Shown in pieces: positions 36,091-44,956 of a stretch of 64,000 nt of DNA. Positions within the stretch are counted from its first letter, which is position 1; every line of letters starts with the position of its first letter. The notes under the pieces are model-generated. The model was not told the origin of the DNA, did no database searches, and saw only the letters and a list, made by a program, of their open reading frames with translations. This stretch comes from Coprobacillaceae bacterium UN01-12pH3A (GTDB taxonomy: Bacteria > Bacillota_I > Bacilli_A > Erysipelotrichales > Coprobacillaceae): contig JAQENU010000001.1 of the NCBI GenBank assembly GCA_027676805.1, positions 62,001 through 126,000 on the forward strand, written 5' to 3'. The translations under genes and the position numbers were made by a program.

Positions 36091-36909
36091 TCAAATCTTT
36101 TTTACAGGAATCATCAATTCAGTGACAAATTCATCAATATTTGATGTCAACGAATGGTCAACCAAATAATTTTCAATCGCTGCGCCATTGATTTCATATC
36201 CATTCCGCGCCATCCAGTCCAGCATTTCTTTATAGGTCTTAGGTTCTTTATCGTAAGCACCGTGATGGAGTGCCGATACTACCCACTCTCCGCCAAATTC
36301 ACGAATGCTGGCATCTTGCAAATCTCCATGCAGTACTTCCACTGCCACTTCAATATCAGCATTATGTGGGTCATACTGTCGATAGTCATCATAATAGATC
36401 GCTTTAATCGAACCTGCGGGCAGTAAGTTTTTCTTTTTTAAAAGATGATTCAATTCAGCAAAACGAAGCATAAAATCCTGCGGTCTGCCGCCTGCCTTTT
36501 TGCGAATAAATAAAACCGTACTCTTTATTAATGATTTTAGATGAACATTCATCGGAGCATTAACATATTGAATAACTTCCAATTCTTTATCCAAACGTTT
36601 TTCTAACTGAATTAAACGCTGAATTGTTTGATGAATCTCTTCTCTTTTTTTAATAATTGTTTCTTCACTAAAAGAAATGGAATGCGTACCCAGCTTTTCT
36701 TTTATTTCTTTGAGCGAATAACCTTCAATCTTAAACTGACGAATAATATTGATTAATAGCAGCTGATGTGATGTATAATAGCGATAATTAGTGTCTTCAT
36801 CTTTTTTCTCCGGTTTCAAAAGATCAACTGCATCATAGTAATGCAATGTCCGAATGGGGATTTCGCAAATCCTCGATACTTCTTTGATCGTATAATATTC
36901 TTTTTCCAT
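36091..36909 (-). CDS. MerR family regulator with GyrI-like effector domain
   Basis: About 272 residues. The N-terminal MerR winged helix reads YYTIKEVSRICEIPIRTLHYYDAVDLLKPEKKDEDTNYRYYT, followed by a dimerising helix (about residues 75-120). The C-terminal 150 residues resemble a GyrI/BmrR ligand-binding domain (VEVLHGDLQDASIREFGGEWVVSALHHGAYDKEPKTYKEMLDWM). It probably activates an efflux or detoxification gene on binding a lipophilic cation. The target is not evident here; the adjacent traX and VOC genes are candidates. Start at 36909; the ribosome site is weak. Confidence 0.88.
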   Translation of the reverse strand: MEKEYYTIKEVSRICEIPIRTLHYYDAVDLLKPEKKDEDTNYRYYTSHQLLLINIIRQFKIEGYSLKEIKEKLGTHSISFSEETIIKKREEIHQTIQRLIQLEKRLDKELEVIQYVNAPMNVHLKSLIKSTVLFIRKKAGGRPQDFMLRFAELNHLLKKKNLLPAGSIKAIYYDDYRQYDPHNADIEVAVEVLHGDLQDASIREFGGEWVVSALHHGAYDKEPKTYKEMLDWMARNGYEINGAAIENYLVDHSLTSNIDEFVTELMIPVKKI

Positions 36910-36913
36910 AAAA

Positions 36914-37669
36914 TTACCCAATCCTTATATTCTGTTGGAAAATCAGTAGCGATAAGCCATATAAAAGCACAATATGAAGAGGATAAAACAGATAAAAAGC
37001 ATATTTTAACGATAAGCCTCTTTGATGATTGTATAAAGCAACCGGGATCATTGCTAAGAAGGCCGGCAATTCCGTAATCGAAAGCAGACATAGAATTGCA
37101 CAGGCAAGCCCTATCGATAAAACCGGTTTTTCACGAAAGAAATAAATCACGACTATACATAAAATACCATAAGTACTGTAATCTCCACCAATCGCAGCAA
37201 CACTGCCGCAGGCAAAAAGGGTAATAAATAAATATCCTATAAGACAAATAAAATTTGTCTTTCCTTTTTCCTTTATCCAGTCAAATCCATACATCGCTAA
37301 AACACCGATCAATAGCGTAAAGAATACATTTTGATACTGCCCATTCCATCCGCCAAAGAAGGCATAATCAAATGGAATCTCAGATATGATAGCAAGCATT
37401 CCTAGATTACGTATGTATTTAAGTTTGCTGTGCGTATAATAAAAACCTTCAACCAATAAAAAGCAAAACAACGGAAAAGCAATACGCCCAATGCTTCGCA
37501 ATACGAAGTCTAGTGTCAGTAAGCCTTCATTGATGTCACCAATGCCTAACTGCATTGGCAGATAAAGTTTTCTTTCTACTAAAATTGCTCCTATATGATC
37601 GATCAGCATGAACACACAAGCTATAATTTTGATGGAGCTGTTGCTTAAAGCTATTCTTTTTTGTGACAT
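36914..37669 (-). CDS. TraX family membrane protein
   Basis: 251 residues with about eight membrane helices. The family wording is clear: SSIKIIACVFMLIDHIGAIL at the N-terminus, RSIGRIAFPLFCFLLVEGFYYT, RNLGMLAIISEIPFDYAFF and NVFFTLLIGVLAMYGFDWI. TraX proteins acetylate pilin in the F system; chromosomal homologues are probable acyltransferase-like membrane proteins of unknown role. AAGGAGG site. It ends four bases before the MerR start, so the two are co-transcribed. Confidence 0.88.
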   Translation of the reverse strand: MSQKRIALSNSSIKIIACVFMLIDHIGAILVERKLYLPMQLGIGDINEGLLTLDFVLRSIGRIAFPLFCFLLVEGFYYTHSKLKYIRNLGMLAIISEIPFDYAFFGGWNGQYQNVFFTLLIGVLAMYGFDWIKEKGKTNFICLIGYLFITLFACGSVAAIGGDYSTYGILCIVVIYFFREKPVLSIGLACAILCLLSITELPAFLAMIPVALYNHQRGLSLKYAFYLFYPLHIVLLYGLSLLIFQQNIRIG

Positions 37670-37688
37670 GTTCTCCTCCTTAATTTAC

Positions 37689-37721
37689 AAAAAGATATCG
37701 AACCCAATGATCCGATATCCT
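37689..37721 (-). terminator. Terminator of the VanY-like gene
   Basis: GATATCG/CGATATC stem with 12-13 base loop and TTTTTG tail on the minus strand. Confidence 0.7.
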
Positions 37722-37725
37722 TATT

Positions 37726-38844
37726 CTAACCACTTACTCCCAAATACTCCTCGAGGGTCGTTTGACTATTGTATATTTCTGTCGCTGCATCGACACCTAC
37801 ATAACGAACATGCCAGGGTTCATACATATACCCTGTAATTGCTTCTTTTCCTTCTGGATAACGAATGATAAACCCATATTCATGAGCATGAGCAGCCAGC
37901 CATTTTCCTTCCGGTGTAGTTCCGTAATTATCATCCACTGCACCAATGTCAAAACATAATCCGGTTTGATGTTCAGAAAATCCCGGTCGTGCTGAATAAC
38001 GATCCGCCGCTTCTTGTCCATCTGTTTCCACATAGGCATTATATAACCCCACCTGATAATCATAGCTGCGCCATCCGCTGATTAAAGGAATATCATAACC
38101 TGCAGCATTGGCTCCCGCCTGCAACGTCTCCAAAGCAGTGGATGCTTCTTCATTCCATCCTCCAAAATCAGCTGGAATTCCATATTTTTTATTGACGATC
38201 AAAATACCGTTAATATAAGTCGGTTCAATATCTCCATTGCTGCCGTTTGTAATTTGATCCTTCTCCACAACCTTTAATGTATAAGAAGCTGATGTATGAT
38301 TACCATTTTGATCAACTGCTTCCACGTTGACCGTATATTCTCCGGCCTTCGTCAAATCAGCATTACTGAAAGCAGTATAATAATTCACTTCATCCTTACT
38401 TGGATCTGCTTTAAATGGCAATGCTCCATCTATTGGATCACTGGCAGATTCCACATTCGCAGCAAAATCATAGCTTTGCCCTACTGAAATTTCAACAGCT
38501 TCCTGACGCATTGTTATCTGTGGATTTTGAGTATCCTTAATTTCTACTGTATATTCCACTTTTTTCTCTTTATCTTTAGATTTTAAAACAAATTCAATCT
38601 TTTGAGGTCCCACTTTCGAGGTATCGATTTCAGGATAGATCACTTCATCTGCATTAAACGAAGCAACTAAAGCTTCCGCCTTAACATCTGCCGTTCCATA
38701 TTCAATCGTCGTCTTACTTTCCTTAAATTCTATGGATAAAGCCGGCTTTTTATTCAGAATAATAAAAAATGCAGCGGCAATAAAAAGGAGAACAACAACA
38801 ATTAAAGCTATCCATGCCTGTGGTCGCACCTTTCTTTTTTTCAT
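37726..38844 (-). CDS. D-alanyl-D-alanine carboxypeptidase, VanY type, membrane anchored
   Basis: About 372 residues: a basic N-terminus, one membrane helix (about 10-30), two Ig-like/DUF5011-type beta domains (about 35-200), then a VanY/LAS metallopeptidase domain. Zinc ligands are in SEHQTGLCFDIG and EPWHVRYVG; SGWRSYDYQVGLY is the usual substrate arginine block. It trims the terminal D-Ala of peptidoglycan stem peptides outside the membrane. AAAGGAG precedes the ATG at 38844. There is no vancomycin-resistance cluster around it, so it is housekeeping. Confidence 0.9.
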   Translation of the reverse strand: MKKRKVRPQAWIALIVVVLLFIAAAFFIILNKKPALSIEFKESKTTIEYGTADVKAEALVASFNADEVIYPEIDTSKVGPQKIEFVLKSKDKEKKVEYTVEIKDTQNPQITMRQEAVEISVGQSYDFAANVESASDPIDGALPFKADPSKDEVNYYTAFSNADLTKAGEYTVNVEAVDQNGNHTSASYTLKVVEKDQITNGSNGDIEPTYINGILIVNKKYGIPADFGGWNEEASTALETLQAGANAAGYDIPLISGWRSYDYQVGLYNAYVETDGQEAADRYSARPGFSEHQTGLCFDIGAVDDNYGTTPEGKWLAAHAHEYGFIIRYPEGKEAITGYMYEPWHVRYVGVDAATEIYNSQTTLEEYLGVSG

Positions 38845-38918
38845 GTGACTCACTCCTTTATTTCATATTCTTTTTTATTCTAGCATAATTCATCAATAAT
38901 AGACAGCTATTATTCAAG

Positions 38919-39506
38919 TTAAAGTCCTAATATTTCTTTAATCTTTTCAGCGATCCTCGGCATTCTTTCCGCTTCAAACTGCGGATACATCTTAAACCAG
39001 CGCATATTCAATGGAGAGGGGTGCGGCAAGATAAAAGTCGGTTTCCCGTTAAGCCAGTGATCCTCAAAAATCATCTCTGTGAAATTTTCTTTTGGAAAAA
39101 AGTAATGCGCAGCATAGCGTCCAATCAGGATATAGATTTCATTTTCCACACAAGCCATTTCTTTTGCCAGCCATTTATCCGCACAATGCTTAGGCGGTTT
39201 CTGATCTCCCCCATTTTTAGCTTTTCCGGGATAGCAATGCGCAATGGAGGTAATATAAAAACAGGTCGGATCATAAAATACATCATCACTGATCCGATAC
39301 CATTGCTCACGCAGACGTTTTCCGCTAGGATCATTAAAAGGACGCAGCGTTTCATGAACTAACTTGGAAGGTGCCTGAGAGATTTGCATGATCTTGGCTT
39401 CCTTTTTACCAAAAGCAATCGGATGAGGAAAATAGCTAAACCTTTCCTCGCAATCATGGCAAATACGAATTTCTTTTTGTAGTTTTGCTAATGTATCCTC
39501 TGACAT
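38919..39506 (-). CDS. Uracil-DNA glycosylase family protein
   Basis: About 195 residues of the UDG superfamily (PF03167 type). The N-terminal CHDCEERF and further cysteines (AHCYPGKA, PPKHCADKW) could hold the Fe-S cluster of family 4/5 UDGs. KIMQISQAPSKLVHETLRPFNDPSGKRLREQW matches the glycosylase motif A region, although the usual GEAPG is SQAPS. ILPHPSPLNMRW is a clear motif B. AAAGGTGG precedes the ATG at 39506. Base specificity is uncertain. Confidence 0.82.
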   Translation of the reverse strand: MSEDTLAKLQKEIRICHDCEERFSYFPHPIAFGKKEAKIMQISQAPSKLVHETLRPFNDPSGKRLREQWYRISDDVFYDPTCFYITSIAHCYPGKAKNGGDQKPPKHCADKWLAKEMACVENEIYILIGRYAAHYFFPKENFTEMIFEDHWLNGKPTFILPHPSPLNMRWFKMYPQFEAERMPRIAEKIKEILGL

Positions 39507-39567
39507 AAAATCCACCTTTCTCTTCCCATTTTAGCATGTTCCTTGAAAGACGTACACTTTTCTTATA

Positions 39568-39593
39568 ACAAAAAACTTCGGGAACCCGAAGTT
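39568..39593 (-). terminator. Terminator of the acylation operon
   Basis: AACTTCGGG/CCCGAAGTT 9-bp stem followed by TTTTTTG on the minus strand. Confidence 0.85.
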
Positions 39594-40707
39594 ATGGCGC
39601 CAAATAATCATTTAAAGAAGTATCACTAAAAAATGTATTGGCATTATATAAAAACAACAGATCTGTGATCCCTTCATCTTGAATCAGCTGGTGAACATCC
39701 CCAAAGTAATAGCGAGGATCGATCATGACGATTTTTTCATAATAAGGCGCTAAAAACGGAACAAAGGCATTCGCATAAGAATCTTTAAATATTAATAAGC
39801 GCTGTTCGGAGTCAGAATCCGTGGCAATATCGACTCGAGCAAAATTTCCGCCCATGAACACTGCGTATTGATCCTTTGCAGCTAATTTACTTTCATCATA
39901 AAAGCTAATGGTCTTCTTTTTTTCTTCAACATAAGAAATAGTATAATTCGTTTGATCTTCACCAACGTATATTTGGATTTGATCCGGTTGACTTACCGGA
40001 TAACCACTTTTGCTTGCCAGCGTACCGATAAAATCATCACTGATATAATAATGAGTATACTCAGGCAAAGTAAATCCGTGCTGTGAGGCGAATGCCTGCC
40101 AAACATAATAAGCATTCAAGCTGGTCCAATGATGGTCAGTACGATAATACAGATATTCCTTTGCATGTTCCTTTAGTAATTCTGTCAAATCAGGGGCATA
40201 ATCGACATTTAACCCCTCCAAAAAGTTTTGAATGACGATCGTCTGATCCATCGGCTTCGCTTGTGAAGGCAGGCTATCTTTTTGTAAAGAGATAGCATTC
40301 GGCACTAACAGCATAGACGTATTTAAATCCTGATATTTGTCTAAAAACGTTTGCAGACGTTCTTTAAGCTGTGCAGTCTGATCGTTTGAAAAAGGAGTAA
40401 AATCTTCAAACATCTGATCCTTTTTGCCGATGTAAACATCATGAAAATAGCGCTTGCCTGTCCAATAATCCAATTTTGTCTTTAATGTCACTAAGGCATT
40501 ACGGAATGGGAACTGATCGGAAAGATAACGATCTTGATCGGATTGAAAATTCCCATTCAAATAATCTTCACTATTGATTGCCGGTCTTGTCTGCAAGACA
40601 CGATTCTCCGATTCGGAAAAAGTTTTTTGCTTACCTATATAGATCACCATTGGACAAAGAAATAAAATAAACGTGATGATAATAATGATAGATTGTTTAG
40701 ATTTCAT
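39592..40707 (-). CDS. DHHW family (AlgJ/AlgX-like) acyltransferase partner
   Basis: 371 residues with an N-terminal anchor (about 6-25) and an extracellular SGNH-like domain. The DHHW motif is in YYRTDHHWTSLNAYYVW and the probable nucleophile serine is in LLIFKDSYANAFVPFL. Such proteins pair with an MBOAT protein to O-acetylate a cell-surface polymer. It is the last gene of the four-gene operon, 17 bases after the MBOAT gene, with an AAAGGAG site. The polymer acylated is unknown. Confidence 0.88.
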   Translation of the reverse strand: MKSKQSIIIIITFILFLCPMVIYIGKQKTFSESENRVLQTRPAINSEDYLNGNFQSDQDRYLSDQFPFRNALVTLKTKLDYWTGKRYFHDVYIGKKDQMFEDFTPFSNDQTAQLKERLQTFLDKYQDLNTSMLLVPNAISLQKDSLPSQAKPMDQTIVIQNFLEGLNVDYAPDLTELLKEHAKEYLYYRTDHHWTSLNAYYVWQAFASQHGFTLPEYTHYYISDDFIGTLASKSGYPVSQPDQIQIYVGEDQTNYTISYVEEKKKTISFYDESKLAAKDQYAVFMGGNFARVDIATDSDSEQRLLIFKDSYANAFVPFLAPYYEKIVMIDPRYYFGDVHQLIQDEGITDLLFLYNANTFFSDTSLNDYLAP

Positions 40708-40724
40708 CTTTTTTCTCCTTTATC

Positions 40725-42101
40725 CTAGAATGCAGCATATAAGAATGACTGATAGGTTGAATTTAATAAGGCAGCAACGCATAGAAACAACAAGATCACT
40801 AAAATAGCTGTACATATCCAATGTCCTTGCGGATCATGGTGAATACGCTGATATATCTTGCCCGGCAAAGGAAATATGAAGATAGCTCCCAATAATAAGA
40901 TGACTCCATAATTTTGAATTAACCAAAGTGTATGATGCAAAGCAAAGCCATCTGCCCCAAACATTGCGCCTAAATAATGAAAAGCCTGCTGAATCGTCGG
41001 ACTAAAGAAGAACACCCAGCCAATCATTACAAGTAAAAATGTAGAGAGCCATTTTAGCCAGTGGGGCAATCCTAATTTAGAAGTACCATATTTTTCAATA
41101 ATCAGCAATAGTCCATAATAGAATCCCCAAAAAATATAAGTCCAGCTGGCCCCGTGCCATAAACCGGTTGTCATCCAGACAACTAAAATATTAAGAATAT
41201 GTCTTGGCAATGGAACTCGATTTCCTCCAAGCGGAATATAAATATAGTCTCTGAACCACTGACTCAGTGAAATATGCCAGCGACGCCAAAAATCAGAAAT
41301 ACTTTGAGCAATATAAGGATAATTAAAGTTTTCCATCAGCTCAAAGCCGGCAATCTTCGCCAGTCCCAATGCCATGTCAGTATAACCGCTAAAATCAAAA
41401 TAGATCTGCAGTGTAAAAGCAAAAACAGCAATCCACACTGTATAAAAGCTTATTGTTCCTTCCGCAATTGCCAGTCCGTAAAGGACACTTAAGCTATCAG
41501 CCAGCAATACCTTTTTAGAAAGTCCGATGACAAAACGTTCGATCCCTTCACTTGCTTTAGAAAAGCTGACTTTACGATGATAGATCTGATGAAAAAAGGG
41601 TTCAAAGCGCTCAATCGGTCCCATTAACAGCTTAGGAAAGAAAGAGACGTATAACGCATATTCAAAAAAGCCATGCATCGGTTTATTTTCGTCTTTATAG
41701 TAATCAAATAATACGGATAAAACACTAAATGTGATAAATGATATTCCTATTGGTAAAGGGATCGGTTCAAACTGAATTTTAAAATGAAACAAGCTGCCAA
41801 TAGTATTTAAAATAAAGCCATAGTATTTAAAATAAAACAATAGAAATACATTGACTAAAACACCTTGTATAAGAAGGGATTTTCTTCTTTTCCCACTTCT
41901 TTTATTCATGAAGCTAAGTAAAGTAAAATTATAGAGCATTAAAAGAATTAACAAGACAAGATGATGAGGGTCTCCCCAAGAGTAAAAGAATAAACTGACA
42001 AGAAGCAGTATCCAGTTGCTTTTTTTAACAGATAAAAATAATGAAGAAAGAATAAATAAAGGCAAAACCATAAATAAAAATGTGAAACTCGTAAATGACA
42101 T
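40725..42101 (-). CDS. MBOAT family membrane O-acyltransferase (AlgI/DltB-like)
   Basis: 458 residues, about ten membrane helices. The MBOAT catalytic histidine is in MTTGLWHGASWTYIFWGFYYG, and the second conserved block is YPYIAQSISDFWRRWHISLSQWFRDYIYIPLGGNR. It carries acyl groups through the membrane to the DHHW/SGNH partner outside. The start overlaps the upstream stop (TAAATG), with AAGGAAA. A 20-bp direct repeat read in two frames lies in the FKYYGFILNTIG segment. Confidence 0.93.
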   Translation of the reverse strand: MSFTSFTFLFMVLPLFILSSLFLSVKKSNWILLLVSLFFYSWGDPHHLVLLILLMLYNFTLLSFMNKRSGKRRKSLLIQGVLVNVFLLFYFKYYGFILNTIGSLFHFKIQFEPIPLPIGISFITFSVLSVLFDYYKDENKPMHGFFEYALYVSFFPKLLMGPIERFEPFFHQIYHRKVSFSKASEGIERFVIGLSKKVLLADSLSVLYGLAIAEGTISFYTVWIAVFAFTLQIYFDFSGYTDMALGLAKIAGFELMENFNYPYIAQSISDFWRRWHISLSQWFRDYIYIPLGGNRVPLPRHILNILVVWMTTGLWHGASWTYIFWGFYYGLLLIIEKYGTSKLGLPHWLKWLSTFLLVMIGWVFFFSPTIQQAFHYLGAMFGADGFALHHTLWLIQNYGVILLLGAIFIFPLPGKIYQRIHHDPQGHWICTAILVILLFLCVAALLNSTYQSFLYAAF

Positions 42102-42569
42102 TTAGATTTCCTTCGCCAGGTCTTTCCAAATCGTTTCAGCATTGGGACTGATAATCAAAACCACATAGCCTTTTTTATCACGAATACGGCTTTCTTTTAA
42201 TAATGCAGTCTGATCCGGACCATAGCCTTCAAATACCTTTATTCTTTTTTCAATTCTTGTTTCCATTGCCTTTTTTATTTCTTCTCTTTGAGAACTGTTT
42301 TTTACTTTCACAACCATTATTTCATTCACTTCTGTCGACTCTTTTGATTCATAAAGCAAAATACCATCATAATCATCACTGCGCAATCCGTAATCCTGAC
42401 TTACACTGCGTGAAGACGCTAAAGAAATATTTTCTGATTCTACATATTGATCAAGAATCGGCTGTACTTTATCGATCGTTGCTGAACTAATTTTATAGCG
42501 AAAAGGATAAGCAAGCATCAATATTGCAGCAGCCATTAAAAATAAACTGAATAAACGATCTTTTCTCAT
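42102..42569 (-). CDS. DUF4358 lipoprotein-like secreted protein
   Basis: 155 residues with an N-terminal signal or anchor (FSLFLMAAAILMLAYPFRY) and a DUF4358-type domain: SRSVSQDYGLRSDDYDGILLYESKESTEVNEIMVVKVK, then VFEGYGPDQTALLKESRIRDKKGYVVLIIS. DUF4358 genes often lie in MBOAT/DHHW clusters of Bacillota, as here; function unknown. AGGAGGAG site. No lipobox cysteine is visible. Confidence 0.8.
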   Translation of the reverse strand: MRKDRLFSLFLMAAAILMLAYPFRYKISSATIDKVQPILDQYVESENISLASSRSVSQDYGLRSDDYDGILLYESKESTEVNEIMVVKVKNSSQREEIKKAMETRIEKRIKVFEGYGPDQTALLKESRIRDKKGYVVLIISPNAETIWKDLAKEI

Positions 42570-42578
42570 ACTCTCCTC

Positions 42579-43316
42579 CTATAAATCGGCTTCATCTGCC
42601 ATATAACTTAACCATTTAGGGAAATAAGAGTACCCCGGATGGATGCCATCTGCCTGATACTGCTCCATATCATTAGGATCCACCAAGAATCCCGGATCAA
42701 TAAACTTAATCTCTAAACGCTCACACATTGTTTTTAATGCCTCATTAAATTCTAAATAACGATGATTGTATTCGTTGACACTTTGCCCCTTACTTGTCAG
42801 CGGGGTAATGGCAACCACATATAGATCGGTTGATGGCAAAGAGACCTTCAAATCATTAATCAATCCTTCATAAGCAGCAATCCAGCCATCAATATTCCCC
42901 CGAAAAGCCGGCATATCATTTAATCCATACTGCAAGAATAAGGTTTGCGGACTCAGTCCTTTTACGATAGCGACATCTTCTTCATTATTCCCTACTGTTC
43001 GTCCTCGCTTACTGACCACTTGATTTGGATTCAGCAGCTGATAGTCTAAAAGAGCCATTGCCATCGAATCTCCCATAATAATCGCATTTTCGTAGATTTG
43101 CTTAAAATTGAGGTCTTCTCTTTTATTTGCTCGTTTACGTTTCTGAGCATTGGAAATGCTTGTTTCTACAGTGGCTAAATCACGTTGAGACATCTCTGTC
43201 AGCACTTCTTTTCCTAACGCAACTTCATCGGGATATGTTATTTTCTTAGGCGAAAAAGCAAAAGCAGCAGCAATAATAACAAGTACAGCTAAAATAATCA
43301 TTTTCCCTTTTTTCAT
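42579..43316 (-). CDS. SGNH/GDSL family secreted esterase or acetyltransferase
   Basis: About 245 residues: N-terminal signal anchor (about 5-22), then an SGNH domain. Catalytic serine in NAIIMGDSMAMALL, the asparagine block in LQYGLNDMPAF, and the D..H pair in ADGIHPGYSYFPKWL. First gene of the operon SGNH-DUF4358-MBOAT-DHHW. It may remove or add acyl groups on the same polymer. GGGTGAGGG precedes the ATG at 43316. Confidence 0.88.
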   Translation of the reverse strand: MKKGKMIILAVLVIIAAAFAFSPKKITYPDEVALGKEVLTEMSQRDLATVETSISNAQKRKRANKREDLNFKQIYENAIIMGDSMAMALLDYQLLNPNQVVSKRGRTVGNNEEDVAIVKGLSPQTLFLQYGLNDMPAFRGNIDGWIAAYEGLINDLKVSLPSTDLYVVAITPLTSKGQSVNEYNHRYLEFNEALKTMCERLEIKFIDPGFLVDPNDMEQYQADGIHPGYSYFPKWLSYMADEADL

Positions 43317-43431
43317 ATCCCTCACCCTTTCTTAGCACGTCATGTATAGAGTATCATATTCTTTAAAGCTAGCCAACCAATATTCTTAAAAATGTCTTTT
43401 TTTACCGAACCGTGACATAGCTCTCAATGAT

Positions 43432-43457
43432 TAAAAAAGATATCGCAAGATACCTTT
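43432..43457 (-). terminator. Terminator of the SpoVAF-like gene
   Basis: GGTATC/GATATC stem, TTGC loop, TTTTTT tail on the minus strand. Confidence 0.75.
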
Positions 43458-44883
43458 ATTTACGAATTGATTTTAATGAAGCATGTGACTTTAATTTACG
43501 TCTTCTAAAGATCATTTTAAAATCACGCCAGCAAAACGGAATGAGCGGATAAAGATAGCTTTCTTTCGAAATAGTTTTACTGTGATAAAGAATCCATCCC
43601 ATGATAATCAATCCTATCCATAAGCCCCATTTTGGCAATAAGGCAATCAAGATCAGCAGCATGACTCGCATAAATTTGATTCCATAACCGAGTTCATAGC
43701 TTGGCTGGGTAAAGTTTGCCAATGCAACAAATGCCATATATAGGATAACTTCTGGCGCAAACCAGCCGGCTTCAACCGCAAAATCACCTAATATCAATGC
43801 CCCGATAATACTAAAAGAACTGCTTAAAGAACTGGGTGTATTGAGTGATGCCAGTTTTAAAGCATCGATCCCAAATTCCAGCATCAAAAGCTGAATAATG
43901 ATAGGAATGTTATGGGTATTGCCAATCAGTGTAAACCGCAAAAAATCTGGTGTCATACTTGGATTCATATTGAAATAATACCAGATCGGACTCGCTAATA
44001 AAGTCACAATAAAAACACCGATGCGAATAATACGCAGATACGTTCCGGTTAATGGCGGCAAGTAATAATCCTGCGCCTCCTGAACAAAGTCAAAGAAATA
44101 CGTCGGTAAGATCATGACGCTGGGTGAGTTATCGATAATAACGATGATTTTTCCTTCCAGCACATTACTGCTGGCAGTGTCCGGACGTTCTGTATAACGC
44201 ACCTTAGGAAAAGGACTATACCATTTTCCCGGCACCAATGCCTCCGCTAAACTTTCCTGTGCCATCGTCAAAGCTTCTACCTTAACATCTGCGAGCTGCT
44301 TTTTGATGCTTTCCAACATTTCCGGTTTAACGATTCCATCCATATAACATAATACGATATCGGTTTTACTTCGGGTTCCGACACTGGTATATTCCATTCT
44401 TAATCGAGGATCACGAATACGCCGACGGATCAAAGCTGTATTAAACACCAATGTTTCCACAAAACCATCTCGAGATCCTCTTAAAACACGATCATCTTCC
44501 GGCTCTTGCATACCACGTGTCGGATAGGTTCTTGCATCAATTAATATTCCTTCAGAAAACCCTTCCACAAGCAGTACAATTGTTCCAGATAAAATTGCCT
44601 GCACCATCGCCTCAATCTCTTCATTAATTTCTACTTCAACATAAGGAATAAGCTGAGCAGAAAACTGTTCAATAGTTTTGAGGTGATCCACTTTAATTGT
44701 GGTTCCCATTAAAAACTGCATAATCCGTTCAATAATATCATCTTTAACATAACCATCTATAAAATAAAAAGAGAGTTCCTTTTTTTGAATCGTTAATGTT
44801 CGCTTTACAATATCAAAGTTGATTTTTACATCTAAAATTCGATCTAATTCATTCACACATTGCTGATAATCTTTTTTATCCAT
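43456..44883 (-). CDS. spoVAF: GerA family spore protein, SpoVAF-like
   Basis: 475 residues from ATG 44883, chosen because AGGTGAT precedes it; the longest frame would run back into the neighbouring gene. The N-terminal soluble domain reads INFDIVKRTLTIQKKELSFYFIDGYVKDDIIERIM, followed by FPKVRYTERPDTASSNVLEGKIIVIIDNSPSV and about five membrane helices (PSMTPDF, LNTPSSLSSSFSIIGALILGDFAVEAGWF, TQPSYELGYGIKFMR). These wordings match SpoVAF, a germinant-receptor A-subunit relative that works with FigP. No spoVA or ger B/C genes are beside it. Confidence 0.82.
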   Translation of the reverse strand: MDKKDYQQCVNELDRILDVKINFDIVKRTLTIQKKELSFYFIDGYVKDDIIERIMQFLMGTTIKVDHLKTIEQFSAQLIPYVEVEINEEIEAMVQAILSGTIVLLVEGFSEGILIDARTYPTRGMQEPEDDRVLRGSRDGFVETLVFNTALIRRRIRDPRLRMEYTSVGTRSKTDIVLCYMDGIVKPEMLESIKKQLADVKVEALTMAQESLAEALVPGKWYSPFPKVRYTERPDTASSNVLEGKIIVIIDNSPSVMILPTYFFDFVQEAQDYYLPPLTGTYLRIIRIGVFIVTLLASPIWYYFNMNPSMTPDFLRFTLIGNTHNIPIIIQLLMLEFGIDALKLASLNTPSSLSSSFSIIGALILGDFAVEAGWFAPEVILYMAFVALANFTQPSYELGYGIKFMRVMLLILIALLPKWGLWIGLIIMGWILYHSKTISKESYLYPLIPFCWRDFKMIFRRRKLKSHASLKSIRK

Positions 44884-44928
44884 TATATCACCTATTATTA
44901 AGATTGACTTATTTAGGTAAAAGTATAC

Positions 44929-44956
44929 AAAAAGCAGGATCAATAATTCCTGCTTC
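44929..44956 (-). terminator. Terminator of the AAC(3)-family gene
   Basis: AAGCAGGA/TCCTGCTT stem with eight-base loop and TTTTTG tail on the minus strand. Confidence 0.8.

Noticed and set aside
36914..37669. Conjugative element suggested by the name TraX
   Set aside because: No other transfer, relaxase or integrase genes are present; TraX-family genes are common on chromosomes.
37726..38844. Vancomycin-resistance vanY
   Set aside because: No vanRS, vanH, vanA/B or vanX genes are nearby; fits a housekeeping carboxypeptidase.
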